From positions 1 to 64,000 of the forward strand of contig CAXBMQ010000005.1 in NCBI GenBank assembly GCA_963977005.1: 64,000 bases of DNA, written 5' to 3'. Source of the DNA: CAXBCP01 sp963977005 (lineage in GTDB: Bacteria; Pseudomonadota; Alphaproteobacteria; MPNO01; UBA830). The translations under genes were made by a program, and so were the position numbers. How positions within the stretch are numbered: position 1 is the first letter of the stretch; the number at the start of each line of letters is the position of its first letter. Of this stretch, positions 25,671 to 33,590 are shown one piece after another. The notes beneath the pieces were generated by a model. The model searched no databases, was not told the origin of the DNA, and saw only the letters and a list, made by a program, of their open reading frames with translations.

Positions 25671-25714
25671 CGTTATGGTTAACGGCCGTTAACCATAACG
25701 GGTATTAACCATAA
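25671..25714. promoter_or_regulatory. 30-bp perfect palindrome plus third half-site (candidate operator)
   Basis: The arm CGTTATGGTTAACGG (25671-25685) is followed immediately by its exact reverse complement (25686-25700). The 10-mer TTAACCATAA occurs at 25689-25698 and again at 25705-25714, and inverted at 25673-25682. Adjacent copies are 16 bp apart. The site lies 109 bp upstream of the MetE-like start and 92 bp upstream of the lipoprotein start, in the divergent region. No T-run follows, so a regulator site is likelier than a terminator. Confidence 0.6.
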
Positions 25715-25805
25715 ATTCGTATGCCTGGAGGCGGCCCGTTTAACGCCCGGTTAAGCCCGGTGCGCGATAATGGGGCCAAGGATATCCTTCGACCGGGAAA
25801 ACCAG

Positions 25806-26090
25806 ATGCTGAGACAGACTGCACGTATTGCAACCGCGCTTGCCGCGCTGGTGCTTGTCGCCGGGTGCGAACATGCGATGCTCGAAGATACCATTTTCGA
25901 CAAAGAATATGTCGCGCGACACCTGCCCAACGAGGAAAAGGTGTTGAGCGCGACGACGTTCAAGCCGCGCCCCACCGGGGTCGTTCAGACCTATTGCTAC
26001 AGCAGTATCGGCGAGGTCGAATGCTACGCTCAACCGCAGGAGGGTGAGCGATATCGCCTGAACGGCTATTACGGACCGGCTCCCGAATAG
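25806..26090 (+). CDS. small lipoprotein of unknown function
   Basis: A 94-residue protein with a lipoprotein signal: basic start MLRQTAR, hydrophobic core and lipobox LVAGC with Cys21. The mature part has two further cysteines (CYSS and ECYAQ) and ends NGYYGPAPE. I start at the ATG at 25806, because the upstream extension lacks a signal peptide. It is probably anchored in the outer or inner membrane facing the periplasm. The function is unknown. A GATAAT hexamer about 40 bp upstream could be its -10 element. Confidence 0.78.
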   Translation: MLRQTARIATALAALVLVAGCEHAMLEDTIFDKEYVARHLPNEEKVLSATTFKPRPTGVVQTYCYSSIGEVECYAQPQEGERYRLNGYYGPAPE

Positions 26091-26217
26091 GCCTGATATC
26101 CGGCCATATGCGCTGCGAACCACGATGCCCCGGCGCGGTCCGGAACAGGGCGGCGGATGACGATTCGGTGACCCGGCAGTACCTTTTCAGGGTCCTAAAT
26201 CACACTCCGGCGCACGC

Positions 26218-26880
26218 ATGCACCGCCTCGTCGCCACGGCACTTCTTGGCCTTTCGATCTGTCTGCCCGGCCCCCCTGTATCGGCGCAGCCGGCAGGCTA
26301 TGGCGAAGCGATGCGCTGGTATGAGCGCGAGGCGGCGAAGGGGTCGGCGAAAGCGCAGTTTCTGCTCGGGCTGCTCTATGAGCGCGGCGCCGGGCCGCGC
26401 GGGAAAGACCCCGCCCGGGCCTATCGATGGTTTTTGAAGGCGGCGGAGCAGGGGCACGCCCGTGCGCAGTTCAAGGTTGCATCCGCCCTGCAGTTCGGGC
26501 GCGGCGTGGCGCAGAATGTCGAACTGGCCTATGCGTGGTATCGCCGGGCGGCGGCGTTCGGCGTTCCGGAAGCCCAGCACAATCTGGCCTTCATGCTGCT
26601 CAACGGGGTGGGGACGGCGGCGGCACCCGATGAAGCCGCCCGCTGGTATGGCGAAGCGGCACGGAACGGGTTCGGCCCGGCACAGCTGGCCCTCGGGTAT
26701 CTCTACCTGAACGGCACGGGTGTCGCGAAAGATGCGGCCGACGCCTGGGCGTGGTTCCGGGCGGCGGAATCCCGCGACGTTGCCGGCGCAGCGGCGGCCC
26801 GGGCAACCACCGGCGCATCCCTCCCGCCCGAAGAACTCGAACGTGCCCGCGCCCTTGCCGTATCGCGCCTGAAAAAATAG
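26218..26880 (+). CDS. exported Sel1-repeat (SLR) protein
   Basis: A 220-residue protein with a signal peptide (LVATALLGLSICLPGPPVSA) and about five Sel1-like repeats of roughly 36 residues: AMRWYEREAAKGSAKAQF, AYRWFLKAAEQGHARAQF, AYAWYRRAAAFGVPEAQH, AARWYGEAARNGFGPAQL and a final AWAWFRAAES copy. These solenoid repeats mediate protein-protein contacts in the periplasm or at the cell surface. No partner is evident from the neighbours. Confidence 0.88.
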   Translation: MHRLVATALLGLSICLPGPPVSAQPAGYGEAMRWYEREAAKGSAKAQFLLGLLYERGAGPRGKDPARAYRWFLKAAEQGHARAQFKVASALQFGRGVAQNVELAYAWYRRAAAFGVPEAQHNLAFMLLNGVGTAAAPDEAARWYGEAARNGFGPAQLALGYLYLNGTGVAKDAADAWAWFRAAESRDVAGAAAARATTGASLPPEELERARALAVSRLKK

Positions 26881-27004
26881 GTGCTGCAGCCGGGTTTCGG
26901 GCATCCGGCGCGCCGCCGGTGTGCGTAGATGTCATTGGACAAGAAATCCGTCCTCCCGCATGATCCGCGAACACACCGCCGCCCACAGCGACAGAGAATT
27001 TTCC

Positions 27005-28216
27005 ATGGATACGATCGACCGCAGCGATACATCGACCACGCCCGACGAACTCGTTGCCCGCGCTGCCGCGCTGAAACCCCTGCTGCGCGAACGCCAGCGC
27101 GAGACCGAGCGCAACCGCCGCGTATCGGACGAGACCATCGCCGACATGAAAGCGGCCGGCCTGTACAAGGTCCAGCAGCCCGCGCGTTACGGTGGCTATG
27201 AGTTCGATATCGGCACGTTCGTGCGCTGTGCGACTGAAATCGGCGCGGGCTGCGGCTCGACCGGCTGGGTCTATTCGACCGCGGCGCAGCACCAGTGGCA
27301 GATCGGCATGTACGACGTTTCCGCGCAGGACGACGTCTGGGGCAACGACCCGCTGGCGGTTTCCGCGTCGTCCTATTCGCCCGGCGGTACCGCGGTGGAG
27401 ATCGACGGCGGCTATCGCATCACCGGCAAGTGGCTCTATTGCTCCGGCGTGCTCAATGCCGACTGGATGATCCTCGGCGCAATGATCGCGAAGGACGCCG
27501 ATTCAGACCCCTATACCCAGGGTTATATCCTGGTGCCCAAGGCCGATTACGCGGTGGAGGATAACTGGGACGTGATGGGCCTGATCGGGACCGGCAGCAA
27601 CGACGTGATCATCGAGGACCTGTTTATCCCGGCCCACCGGATGCTGACCCTCGAACAGGCCCTGTCCGGCAGTCCGCCCGGAGCGGCGGTCAATCGCAAC
27701 GACCTGTGGAAAGTGCCTTTTTTCGCCGCCATCTCGCTCTGCCTCTGCGGTGCGGCGATGGGCATGGCGAAGGGCGCGCTGGAAACCTATATCGACCAGA
27801 TTGCCGTGCGCAAAACGCGCGGCGCGGCCCTCAGCCAGCCGCAGAGCATGGCCGATTTCCCGACAATCCAGGCACGTGTCGCCGAAGCGGCAGCCGCGAT
27901 CGACGCGGCGCAGAATCTGGTGGCACGCGATTGCGACAATATCATGCGCGTCATGGCCGAAGGACGTCCGCTGACCACGGAGGAACGCGCGCGCAATAAG
28001 GGCAACCTCAGCTTCGCGGTCAAAATGGCGCGAAAATCGACCGATCTGCTGTTCGAAAGCGTCGGCGGCGCCGGGCTGACAAATGCCAGCCTGACCCAGC
28101 GCTTCTGGCGCGATTTGCACGCCGCGTCGAAGCATATCAGCCTGAACTGGGACATGTGCTCGACGCTGTACGGCCGGGTATCCCTCGGCCTGCCGTCGGG
28201 GACCGCGCAGTTCTGA
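27005..28216 (+). CDS. acyl-CoA-dehydrogenase-fold flavin-dependent monooxygenase
   Basis: A 403-residue protein of the group D flavin monooxygenase/acyl-CoA dehydrogenase type (HsaA, HpaB and DszC relatives). N-terminal GLYKVQQPARYGGYEFDIG, central GGYRITGKWLYCSGVLNADW and C-terminal LLFESVGGAGLTNASL are typical. Such enzymes oxygenate aromatic or heteroaromatic compounds with reduced flavin from a separate reductase; no reductase is in the window. A clear paralog lies at 44538-45740. The ATG at 27005 was chosen because family similarity starts there. Confidence 0.82.
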   Translation: MDTIDRSDTSTTPDELVARAAALKPLLRERQRETERNRRVSDETIADMKAAGLYKVQQPARYGGYEFDIGTFVRCATEIGAGCGSTGWVYSTAAQHQWQIGMYDVSAQDDVWGNDPLAVSASSYSPGGTAVEIDGGYRITGKWLYCSGVLNADWMILGAMIAKDADSDPYTQGYILVPKADYAVEDNWDVMGLIGTGSNDVIIEDLFIPAHRMLTLEQALSGSPPGAAVNRNDLWKVPFFAAISLCLCGAAMGMAKGALETYIDQIAVRKTRGAALSQPQSMADFPTIQARVAEAAAAIDAAQNLVARDCDNIMRVMAEGRPLTTEERARNKGNLSFAVKMARKSTDLLFESVGGAGLTNASLTQRFWRDLHAASKHISLNWDMCSTLYGRVSLGLPSGTAQF

Positions 28217-28261
28217 CCGAGCGGGGCGATATAGGCCTCTTGTTTTACCATCCCAAATTCC

Positions 28262-28355
28262 TGTCACCCCGGCCTTGTGCCGGGGCCCAGATGGCACGCC
28301 CGGGTACGCCGGCACTGCCGTGAAGACTGGCTCCCGGCACACGGCCCGGATGACA
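28262..28355. repeat. palindromic intergenic repeat, family A
   Basis: The ends, TGTCACCCCGGCCTTGTGCC and (on the other strand) TGTCATCCGGGCCGTGTGCC, are imperfect inverted repeats. Each contains its own hairpin, for example CCCCGGC/GCCGGGG at 28267-28285. The same architecture occurs at 59360-59437. It lies in the gap between the monooxygenase and the FNT transporter. Confidence 0.7.
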
Positions 28356-28408
28356 ATCGGGGGCGTTATTCAATCAGCCGGAGCCCAATCAGGTCCGGCG
28401 AGCACGCA

Positions 28409-28422
28409 TTGATCCTTATCAA
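28409..28422. promoter_or_regulatory. perfect FNR/FixK/Dnr-type box
   Basis: TTGATCCTTATCAA matches the FNR-family consensus TTGAT-N4-ATCAA at every fixed position. Its centre is 41 bp before the ATG of the formate/nitrite transporter. A CACAAT hexamer (28445-28450) would serve as -10 for an activator bound at about -41.5, placing transcription start at or next to the ATG. This predicts oxygen- or nitrogen-oxide-dependent activation. Confidence 0.75.
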
Positions 28423-28456
28423 TCCGGGTTGAGGTCCATCCATCCACAATAGCGGC

Positions 28457-29269
28457 ATGCCCACAGACCGCCGTGACAATTCAGATGCCCTTAGTGCCGC
28501 GCTTGATGCGTATGCGCCCGCCCGCGTCGCCGAACGCGCCGCCGTCGCAGGCGTCGCGAAGGCGACGTTGCCCTTGGTGCCGCTGTTCACCCTCGCGGTG
28601 CTCGCCGGCGCCTTCATCGCCTTTGGCGCGGTGTTTTATCTCGCCGTGCTGTTCCAGGTCGGACCCGGTATCGGGCGCCTGTTGGGCGGCATGGCGTTTT
28701 CCCTGGGGCTGTTTCTCATCGTCGTCGGCGGTGCGGAGCTTTTTACCGGCAACAATCTCATTATTCTCGCCCGCTGCGACGGGCTGATCGGCACCCCTGC
28801 GTTGCTGCGCAACTGGGGCATCGTATATGCCGGGAATTTCGTCGGTGCCGTCGCAACCGCCTGGCTTGTCGCGCAGTCCGGCATCGTCGGCCCTGACGGC
28901 GGCGAGTTCGCCGCGCTGGTCCGGCGGGTGGCGTCGGCCAAGATCGCGTTGTCGCCCGAACAGGCATTCTTTCGGGGATTGTTGTGCAACACGCTGGTCT
29001 GTCTTTCGGTCTGGCTGTGCTTTGCCTGTCACACGGTGACCGACAAGGCCTTTGCGGTTGTTTTTCCCATCACCGCGTTCGTCACGCTGGGATTGGAGCA
29101 CAGCGTCGCGAACATGTTTTTCCTGCCGCTTGCGGCGTTTTCCGGGCTCCCGCCCGACGTGGCGGGGATGGCCGGAAACCTCGCAGCGGTGACGGCAGGA
29201 AATATCGTCGGCGGCAGCCTGTTTGTCGGCATCGTCTACTGGATCATCTACCGGCGGAGCGCCGGGTGA
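28457..29269 (+). CDS. formate/nitrite transporter (FNT family)
   Basis: A 270-residue integral membrane channel with about six helices. The first FNT signature VGGAELFTGNN, the second-half signature in NLAAVTAGNIVGG, and the pore histidine in GLEHSVANMF are all visible. It moves formate, nitrite or another small monovalent anion; FocA and NirC cannot be separated by eye. The perfect FNR-type box just upstream suggests induction at low oxygen. The mRNA may be leaderless (see the box). It ends 15 bp from a convergent gene. Confidence 0.92.
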   Translation: MPTDRRDNSDALSAALDAYAPARVAERAAVAGVAKATLPLVPLFTLAVLAGAFIAFGAVFYLAVLFQVGPGIGRLLGGMAFSLGLFLIVVGGAELFTGNNLIILARCDGLIGTPALLRNWGIVYAGNFVGAVATAWLVAQSGIVGPDGGEFAALVRRVASAKIALSPEQAFFRGLLCNTLVCLSVWLCFACHTVTDKAFAVVFPITAFVTLGLEHSVANMFFLPLAAFSGLPPDVAGMAGNLAAVTAGNIVGGSLFVGIVYWIIYRRSAG

Positions 29270-29284
29270 CACAATGGGTTGGCG

Positions 29285-30490
29285 TCAGGCCGCTTCCCCG
29301 GCCGCGAACCCGCTCGACCACGCCCACTGGAAATTGTAGCCGCCGAGCCAGCCGGTCACATCGACGGCTTCGCCGATGGCATAGAGACCGGGAACGTTGC
29401 GCGCTTCCATGGTCCGTGACGACAATTCGTCCGTGTCGATCCCGCCGAGCGTGACTTCGGCCTTGGCGTAGCCTTCGCTGCCGGCGGGATGCAAAGCCCA
29501 GTGATTTATCAGTGCCCCCAGCGCTGCCAGTGTCTTGTCCGGCATTTCGCCGAGAGGGCGCGCGGGCAGATGTTTTTCGGCAAGCGCGGCGGCGAGGCGC
29601 GACGGCAACAGATCTGACAGCACGGTCTTTCCTTCGACCCGGGGGCGGTCGCGCTTGGCGGCGATCAGCAGGGCGGCGGCATCGCCGTCCGGCAGCATGT
29701 TCAGCGAGATCTCCGCACCCGCGCGCCAAAAGGACGATATCTGCAGGATCGCCGGGCCCGACAGCCCACGATGGGTAAACAGCATGGCTTCCGCGAACGA
29801 AACGTGCCCGGCGGTAGCGATACAATCCAGCGATACCCCGCTCAAGGGTCGCATCAGGTCGAGTGCGTCATCGGCGAAGGTCAGCGGGACCAGTCCGGGG
29901 CGGATATCCGACAGCCTGAGACCGAACCTGCGGGCGACGTCATGGGCAAACCCGGTGGCGCCCATTTTGGGGATCGACAGCCCGCCGCTTGCCAGGACGA
30001 CGGAGTCCGCGGTGAAGTTGCCGGTATCCGTGGCGACGCGGAACCGGCCCCCGCTGCCGGTCTCCGGCCGGCTGATATCGGTAATCCGGTGGCGTAGCCG
30101 CAGGTCGACGCCCGCCGCCCGGCATTCGTCCAGCAGCATGGCGACCACCGCCTTGGCCGGACCGTCGCAGAACAGCTGACCCAGCGTTTTTTCGTGCCAC
30201 GCGATGCGGTGCCTGTCGATCAGGGCGATGAAATCGTGCTGGGTGTAGCGCGCCAGCGCCGATTTGCAGAAATGCGGATTGCCCGACAGGAAGTTTTCGG
30301 CTTCCGCATACAGATTTGTGAAATTGCAGCGCCCGCCGCCCGAGATCAGGATTTTCTTGCCCGCTTCGTCGGCATGGTCGAGCAGCAGCACGCGGCGGCC
30401 CCGCGCACCGGCCGTCATTGCGCACATCATACCAGCGGCGCCGGCGCCGACGACAATGACGTCGAAGACGCTTTCATCGGTGGCGTTCAT
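29285..30490 (-). CDS. HI0933/YhiN-family NAD(P)/FAD-dependent oxidoreductase
   Basis: A 401-residue flavoprotein with N-terminal DVIVVGAGAAGMMCAM (FAD-binding GxGxxG), KKILISGGGRCNFTN, and C-terminal GLYAIGEAVDVTGWLGGYNFQWAWSSG, which is diagnostic for the HI0933 family. Its biological reaction is not established. The start at 30490 (ATG-AAC) matches the family N-terminus; an upstream extension to 30556 is not conserved. Confidence 0.88.
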   Translation of the reverse strand: MNATDESVFDVIVVGAGAAGMMCAMTAGARGRRVLLLDHADEAGKKILISGGGRCNFTNLYAEAENFLSGNPHFCKSALARYTQHDFIALIDRHRIAWHEKTLGQLFCDGPAKAVVAMLLDECRAAGVDLRLRHRITDISRPETGSGGRFRVATDTGNFTADSVVLASGGLSIPKMGATGFAHDVARRFGLRLSDIRPGLVPLTFADDALDLMRPLSGVSLDCIATAGHVSFAEAMLFTHRGLSGPAILQISSFWRAGAEISLNMLPDGDAAALLIAAKRDRPRVEGKTVLSDLLPSRLAAALAEKHLPARPLGEMPDKTLAALGALINHWALHPAGSEGYAKAEVTLGGIDTDELSSRTMEARNVPGLYAIGEAVDVTGWLGGYNFQWAWSSGFAAGEAA

Positions 30491-30639
30491 ACGGGGAAGA
30501 TGGACAGTGGGGGAGGGAGAATATCGGTCATGCCGTGACAGTGTAGCGCATCGCACGAGGCGATGAGAGCTTGATCGCGCCTGCCACCGGGCCTAAACAC
30601 CCGCCGAGTTTCAACCACATTTCAGCAAAGCCCGTCATC

Positions 30640-31494
30640 ATGGAAAGTCCCTACATTCTCACCACTGCCTGCCCCGACAAACAGGGGATCGTCGCCGCGG
30701 TTTCCGGCTTCCTGGCGGATTCGGGCTGTTCGGTCGATGAGGCGGCGTTCTTTTCGGACCCGGAATCCGCCCGGTTCTACGGCCGGTCGGTGTTCCGCAT
30801 CGATCGCGAGGATGTGTCCGCCGAAATGATCGGTTCCTGGTTCGGTCAGGTCGCGCACAAGTTCGAGATGGAGTGGGAAATCTTCGATACCGCCGCGCCG
30901 CTCAAGGTGATGATCATGGTGTCGAAATTCGATCACTGCCTGAACGACCTGTTATACCGCTATCGCATCGGCGCGCTGCCGATGGAGGTGACGGCCATCG
31001 TCTCCAACCATCCGGACGCACAACCGCTGGCGGATGCCGCGGGCATTCCCTATCACCACATCCCGGTGACCAAAGATACAAAGCCGGAGGCCGAGGCCGC
31101 GCTCTTCAGGCTGGTCGAGGAGACCGGCACCGATCTTGTGGTGCTGGCGCGCTACATGCAGGTGCTGTCGGACGATCTGTGCGCCAAGCTCGGCGGCCGC
31201 GCGATCAATATCCATCATTCCTTCCTGCCCGGTTTCAAGGGCGCCAAACCCTATCATCAGGCATTCGCCCGCGGCGTGAAACTGATCGGGGCGACGGCGC
31301 ATTTCGTGACGGCCGATCTCGACGAAGGGCCGATCATCGAACAGGCGGTCGAGCGCGTCGACCACACGACCATGCCGGACGAGATGGTCGCCATCGGCCG
31401 CGATCTCGAAAGCGTGGCGCTCGCCCGCGCGGTGCGCTACGTGCTGGAACGCCGGGTGCTGATGAACGGTGCGAAGACGGTGGTGTTCCGGTAA
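30640..31494 (+). CDS. purU: formyltetrahydrofolate deformylase
   Basis: A 284-residue enzyme that hydrolyses 10-formyl-THF to THF and formate, balancing one-carbon pools. It has an N-terminal ACT domain (YILTTACPDKQGIVAAVSGF) and a C-terminal formyltransferase-like domain with INIHHSFLPGFKGAKPYHQA and the catalytic Asp in TADLDEGPIIEQ. The ATG at 30640 begins at the ACT domain. Its formate product and the nearby FNT channel make a functional link conceivable, but they are not co-transcribed. Confidence 0.93.
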   Translation: MESPYILTTACPDKQGIVAAVSGFLADSGCSVDEAAFFSDPESARFYGRSVFRIDREDVSAEMIGSWFGQVAHKFEMEWEIFDTAAPLKVMIMVSKFDHCLNDLLYRYRIGALPMEVTAIVSNHPDAQPLADAAGIPYHHIPVTKDTKPEAEAALFRLVEETGTDLVVLARYMQVLSDDLCAKLGGRAINIHHSFLPGFKGAKPYHQAFARGVKLIGATAHFVTADLDEGPIIEQAVERVDHTTMPDEMVAIGRDLESVALARAVRYVLERRVLMNGAKTVVFR

Positions 31495-31524
31495 CTCAGC
31501 GTCCGGAGGAAAGCGCCTCTACCC

Positions 31525-32310
31525 TCACCAAGCCGTCCACCCCCCATCGATGACGATGCTGGTCCCGGTGATCAGGGCGGACGCCGGCGAGGCGAGGAAC
31601 ACCACCGCACCCATGATGTCCTCGAGGCGGCCGAGTTCGCCCATCGGGATGCGGCTCAGCGCGTCGGCCTTGAATTCGGCGTTTTCGAAATACGGCGCGG
31701 TCATCGGTGTCAGGATGAACGTCGGCCCGATCGAGTTGACGCGGATCTTGTGCGGTGCGAGTTCGACCCCCATCGCCTTCGTCAGTCCTTCGATGGCGTG
31801 TTTGGATGCGCAGTAGATCGTGCGCGTCGGTGCGCCGACATGACCCATCTGCGACGACATGTGAATGATCGACCCGCCGTTGCCCTGCGCGATCATTTTC
31901 TGTGCCGCGGCCTGGGCGGCGAACACCGCGGACTTGACGTTGAGGTCCATGATCCTGTCGTAGTTCGCTTCCGTTACATCGACGAAGGGCTCCGGCGCGT
32001 TGGTGCCCGCGTTGTTGACCAGGATATCGATACGGTCCAACCCGCCGATTTTCGCCGTGATATCGGCAAGGTCGCTGACATCGCACACCATCGGGCGGGC
32101 GGTCCCGCCTTCGGCCGCGATCTCCGCGGCAACGGCCTCCAGCTCCGACAGCGTGCGGCTGATCAGGACGACCTCCGCACCGGCGCCCGCAAGCGCGAAG
32201 GCGCAGGCTTTCCCCAGTCCGCGCCCCGCCCCGGTCACGACGGCCGTCTTTCCGTCAAGGCGCATATCCGGCGTTTTGAGGGGGGCGTCCGTCAAACTGG
32301 TGTCGCTCAT
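31525..32310 (-). CDS. SDR-family oxidoreductase
   Basis: A 261-residue classical short-chain dehydrogenase. Cofactor motif TGAGRGLGKA, NNAGT, catalytic Ser in HMSSQMGHV and Tyr-x3-Lys in TIYCASKHA are intact, and the C-terminus LITGTSIVIDGGWTAW is typical. AAGGAG precedes the ATG at 32310. It is divergent from a cyclase-family hydrolase across a palindromic site, suggesting joint control. The substrate is unknown. Confidence 0.9.
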   Translation of the reverse strand: MSDTSLTDAPLKTPDMRLDGKTAVVTGAGRGLGKACAFALAGAGAEVVLISRTLSELEAVAAEIAAEGGTARPMVCDVSDLADITAKIGGLDRIDILVNNAGTNAPEPFVDVTEANYDRIMDLNVKSAVFAAQAAAQKMIAQGNGGSIIHMSSQMGHVGAPTRTIYCASKHAIEGLTKAMGVELAPHKIRVNSIGPTFILTPMTAPYFENAEFKADALSRIPMGELGRLEDIMGAVVFLASPASALITGTSIVIDGGWTAW

Positions 32311-32401
32311 TCGTCTGGTTCTCCTTCGTCTGGCGCATCGTGCGATCTGGCCCACCCAGATTGACACAAGGGACGGCCATCGGCCACATTGCGGGTGTTA
32401 C

Positions 32402-32415
32402 TTATCGGACGATAA
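32402..32415. promoter_or_regulatory. palindromic operator candidate in a divergent promoter
   Basis: TTATCG-GA-CGATAA is a perfect inverted repeat. It lies 92 bp before the SDR start and 81 bp before the cyclase start, in the 185-bp region between the two divergent genes. Position and symmetry suit a dimeric repressor or activator; no regulator gene is adjacent. Confidence 0.5.
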
Positions 32416-32495
32416 ATAGACCGCCGGCTTACGGACCGCATGGGTTCCGGGCTAGAGTGGCGCGACCGGCACACGCAAAATAGGGATGAAATGCG

Positions 32496-33461
32496 ATGGT
32501 TCACAAGAACACCGACGGCAAGCTCGATATGGGAATCCTCCGCGAGACGGCGGAGAAGTGCAAAAACTGGGGCAAATGGGGACCGGACGACGAGGCCGGT
32601 ACGCTGAACTATATCGGCGCGGAAGAAATCATCGCCGCCGCGGGTCTGATCAGGAAGGGCAGGACGTTTTCGCTCGGCCTGAACTTCGACAACCAGGGGC
32701 CACAATCCGGCCTGTGGGGGAACCGCTTCAACCCGATCCACACCATGCTAGCCACCGGCACCGACGCGATTTCCGGCAATCAGGACGAAGGCGGTATCCG
32801 CTACGCCGACGACATGGTCTCCTTGCCCCTGCAATGCGGCACCCAGTGGGATGCGCTCGGCCATATTTTTTACGACGACAAGATGTGGAACGGCTATGAC
32901 GCCGCGCTCGTCGATTCCACCGGCGCCAAGAAAAACGGCATCGAAAAGGTCAAAGACAAGATGGTCGGCCGCGGCGTGCTGCTCGATATCGCGAAGCATA
33001 TCGGGGTCGATGCCCTGTCCGAAGGCGACGCGATTTCCAGGACCGATCTCGATGCCTGCGCCGAAGCGCAGGGCGTTGAAGTCAAAAAGGGCGATTTTCT
33101 TCTGGTCCGTACCGGCATGATGGAAGAACGCCTGAAGAACGGCTGGGGCGGCTATGCCGGCGGCGACGCGCCGGGCCTGTCCTTCGATACCGCCGAATGG
33201 CTGCATGAAAAGGAAGTCGCCGCCATCTGCTGCGATACCTGGGGCTGCGAAGTGCGCCCGAACGAGACGACGGACGCGCAGCAGCCGTGGCACTGGGTCG
33301 TTATCCCGATGATCGGCATCACCATGGGCGAGATTTTCGTCATGGGCGAGCTGTCGGACGATTGCGAACAGGATGGCGTGTGGGAGTTTTTCTTCTGCGC
33401 CCCGCCGCTGCCGGTCACCGGCGGTGTCGGCTCGCCGATCAACCCGATCGCCATCAAGTAG
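32496..33461 (+). CDS. cyclase-family hydrolase (kynurenine formamidase-like)
   Basis: A 321-residue protein of the bacterial cyclase/KynB family (PF04199 type). The region LPLQCGTQWDALGHIFYDDKMW takes the place of the family's HxGTHxD metal-binding motif; here the first His is Cys and the second is Gln, while the Asp and a later His are kept. GDFLLVRTG and SFDTAEWLHEKEVAAICCDTW are also typical. Members hydrolyse amide or cyclic ester bonds. AGGGATGA precedes the ATG. The substrate is unknown. Confidence 0.85.
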   Translation: MVHKNTDGKLDMGILRETAEKCKNWGKWGPDDEAGTLNYIGAEEIIAAAGLIRKGRTFSLGLNFDNQGPQSGLWGNRFNPIHTMLATGTDAISGNQDEGGIRYADDMVSLPLQCGTQWDALGHIFYDDKMWNGYDAALVDSTGAKKNGIEKVKDKMVGRGVLLDIAKHIGVDALSEGDAISRTDLDACAEAQGVEVKKGDFLLVRTGMMEERLKNGWGGYAGGDAPGLSFDTAEWLHEKEVAAICCDTWGCEVRPNETTDAQQPWHWVVIPMIGITMGEIFVMGELSDDCEQDGVWEFFFCAPPLPVTGGVGSPINPIAIK

Positions 33462-33470
33462 TTACGGTAT

Positions 33471-33575
33471 AGCCTCCTCTCCCTGACCCTCGCCCCGGGG
33501 GAGAGGGGATGCCGATTGATGTATGCTGTAAACTCCCCCATCCCTTTCGTGAGGGAGAGGGGTGGGGAGACAGAG
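33471..33575. repeat. palindromic intergenic repeat (CCTCTCCC type)
   Basis: Two hairpin-forming blocks, CCTCTCCCTGACCCTCGCCC with GGGGGAGAGGGG, and CTCCCCCATCCCTTTCGTGA with GGGAGAGGGGTGGGG, form a nested inverted repeat between the cyclase gene and the HisD-like gene. It resembles a widespread proteobacterial intergenic repeat. Its right end is just before the HisD-like start. Confidence 0.6.
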
Positions 33576-33590
33576 AGACAGGACGAACCC

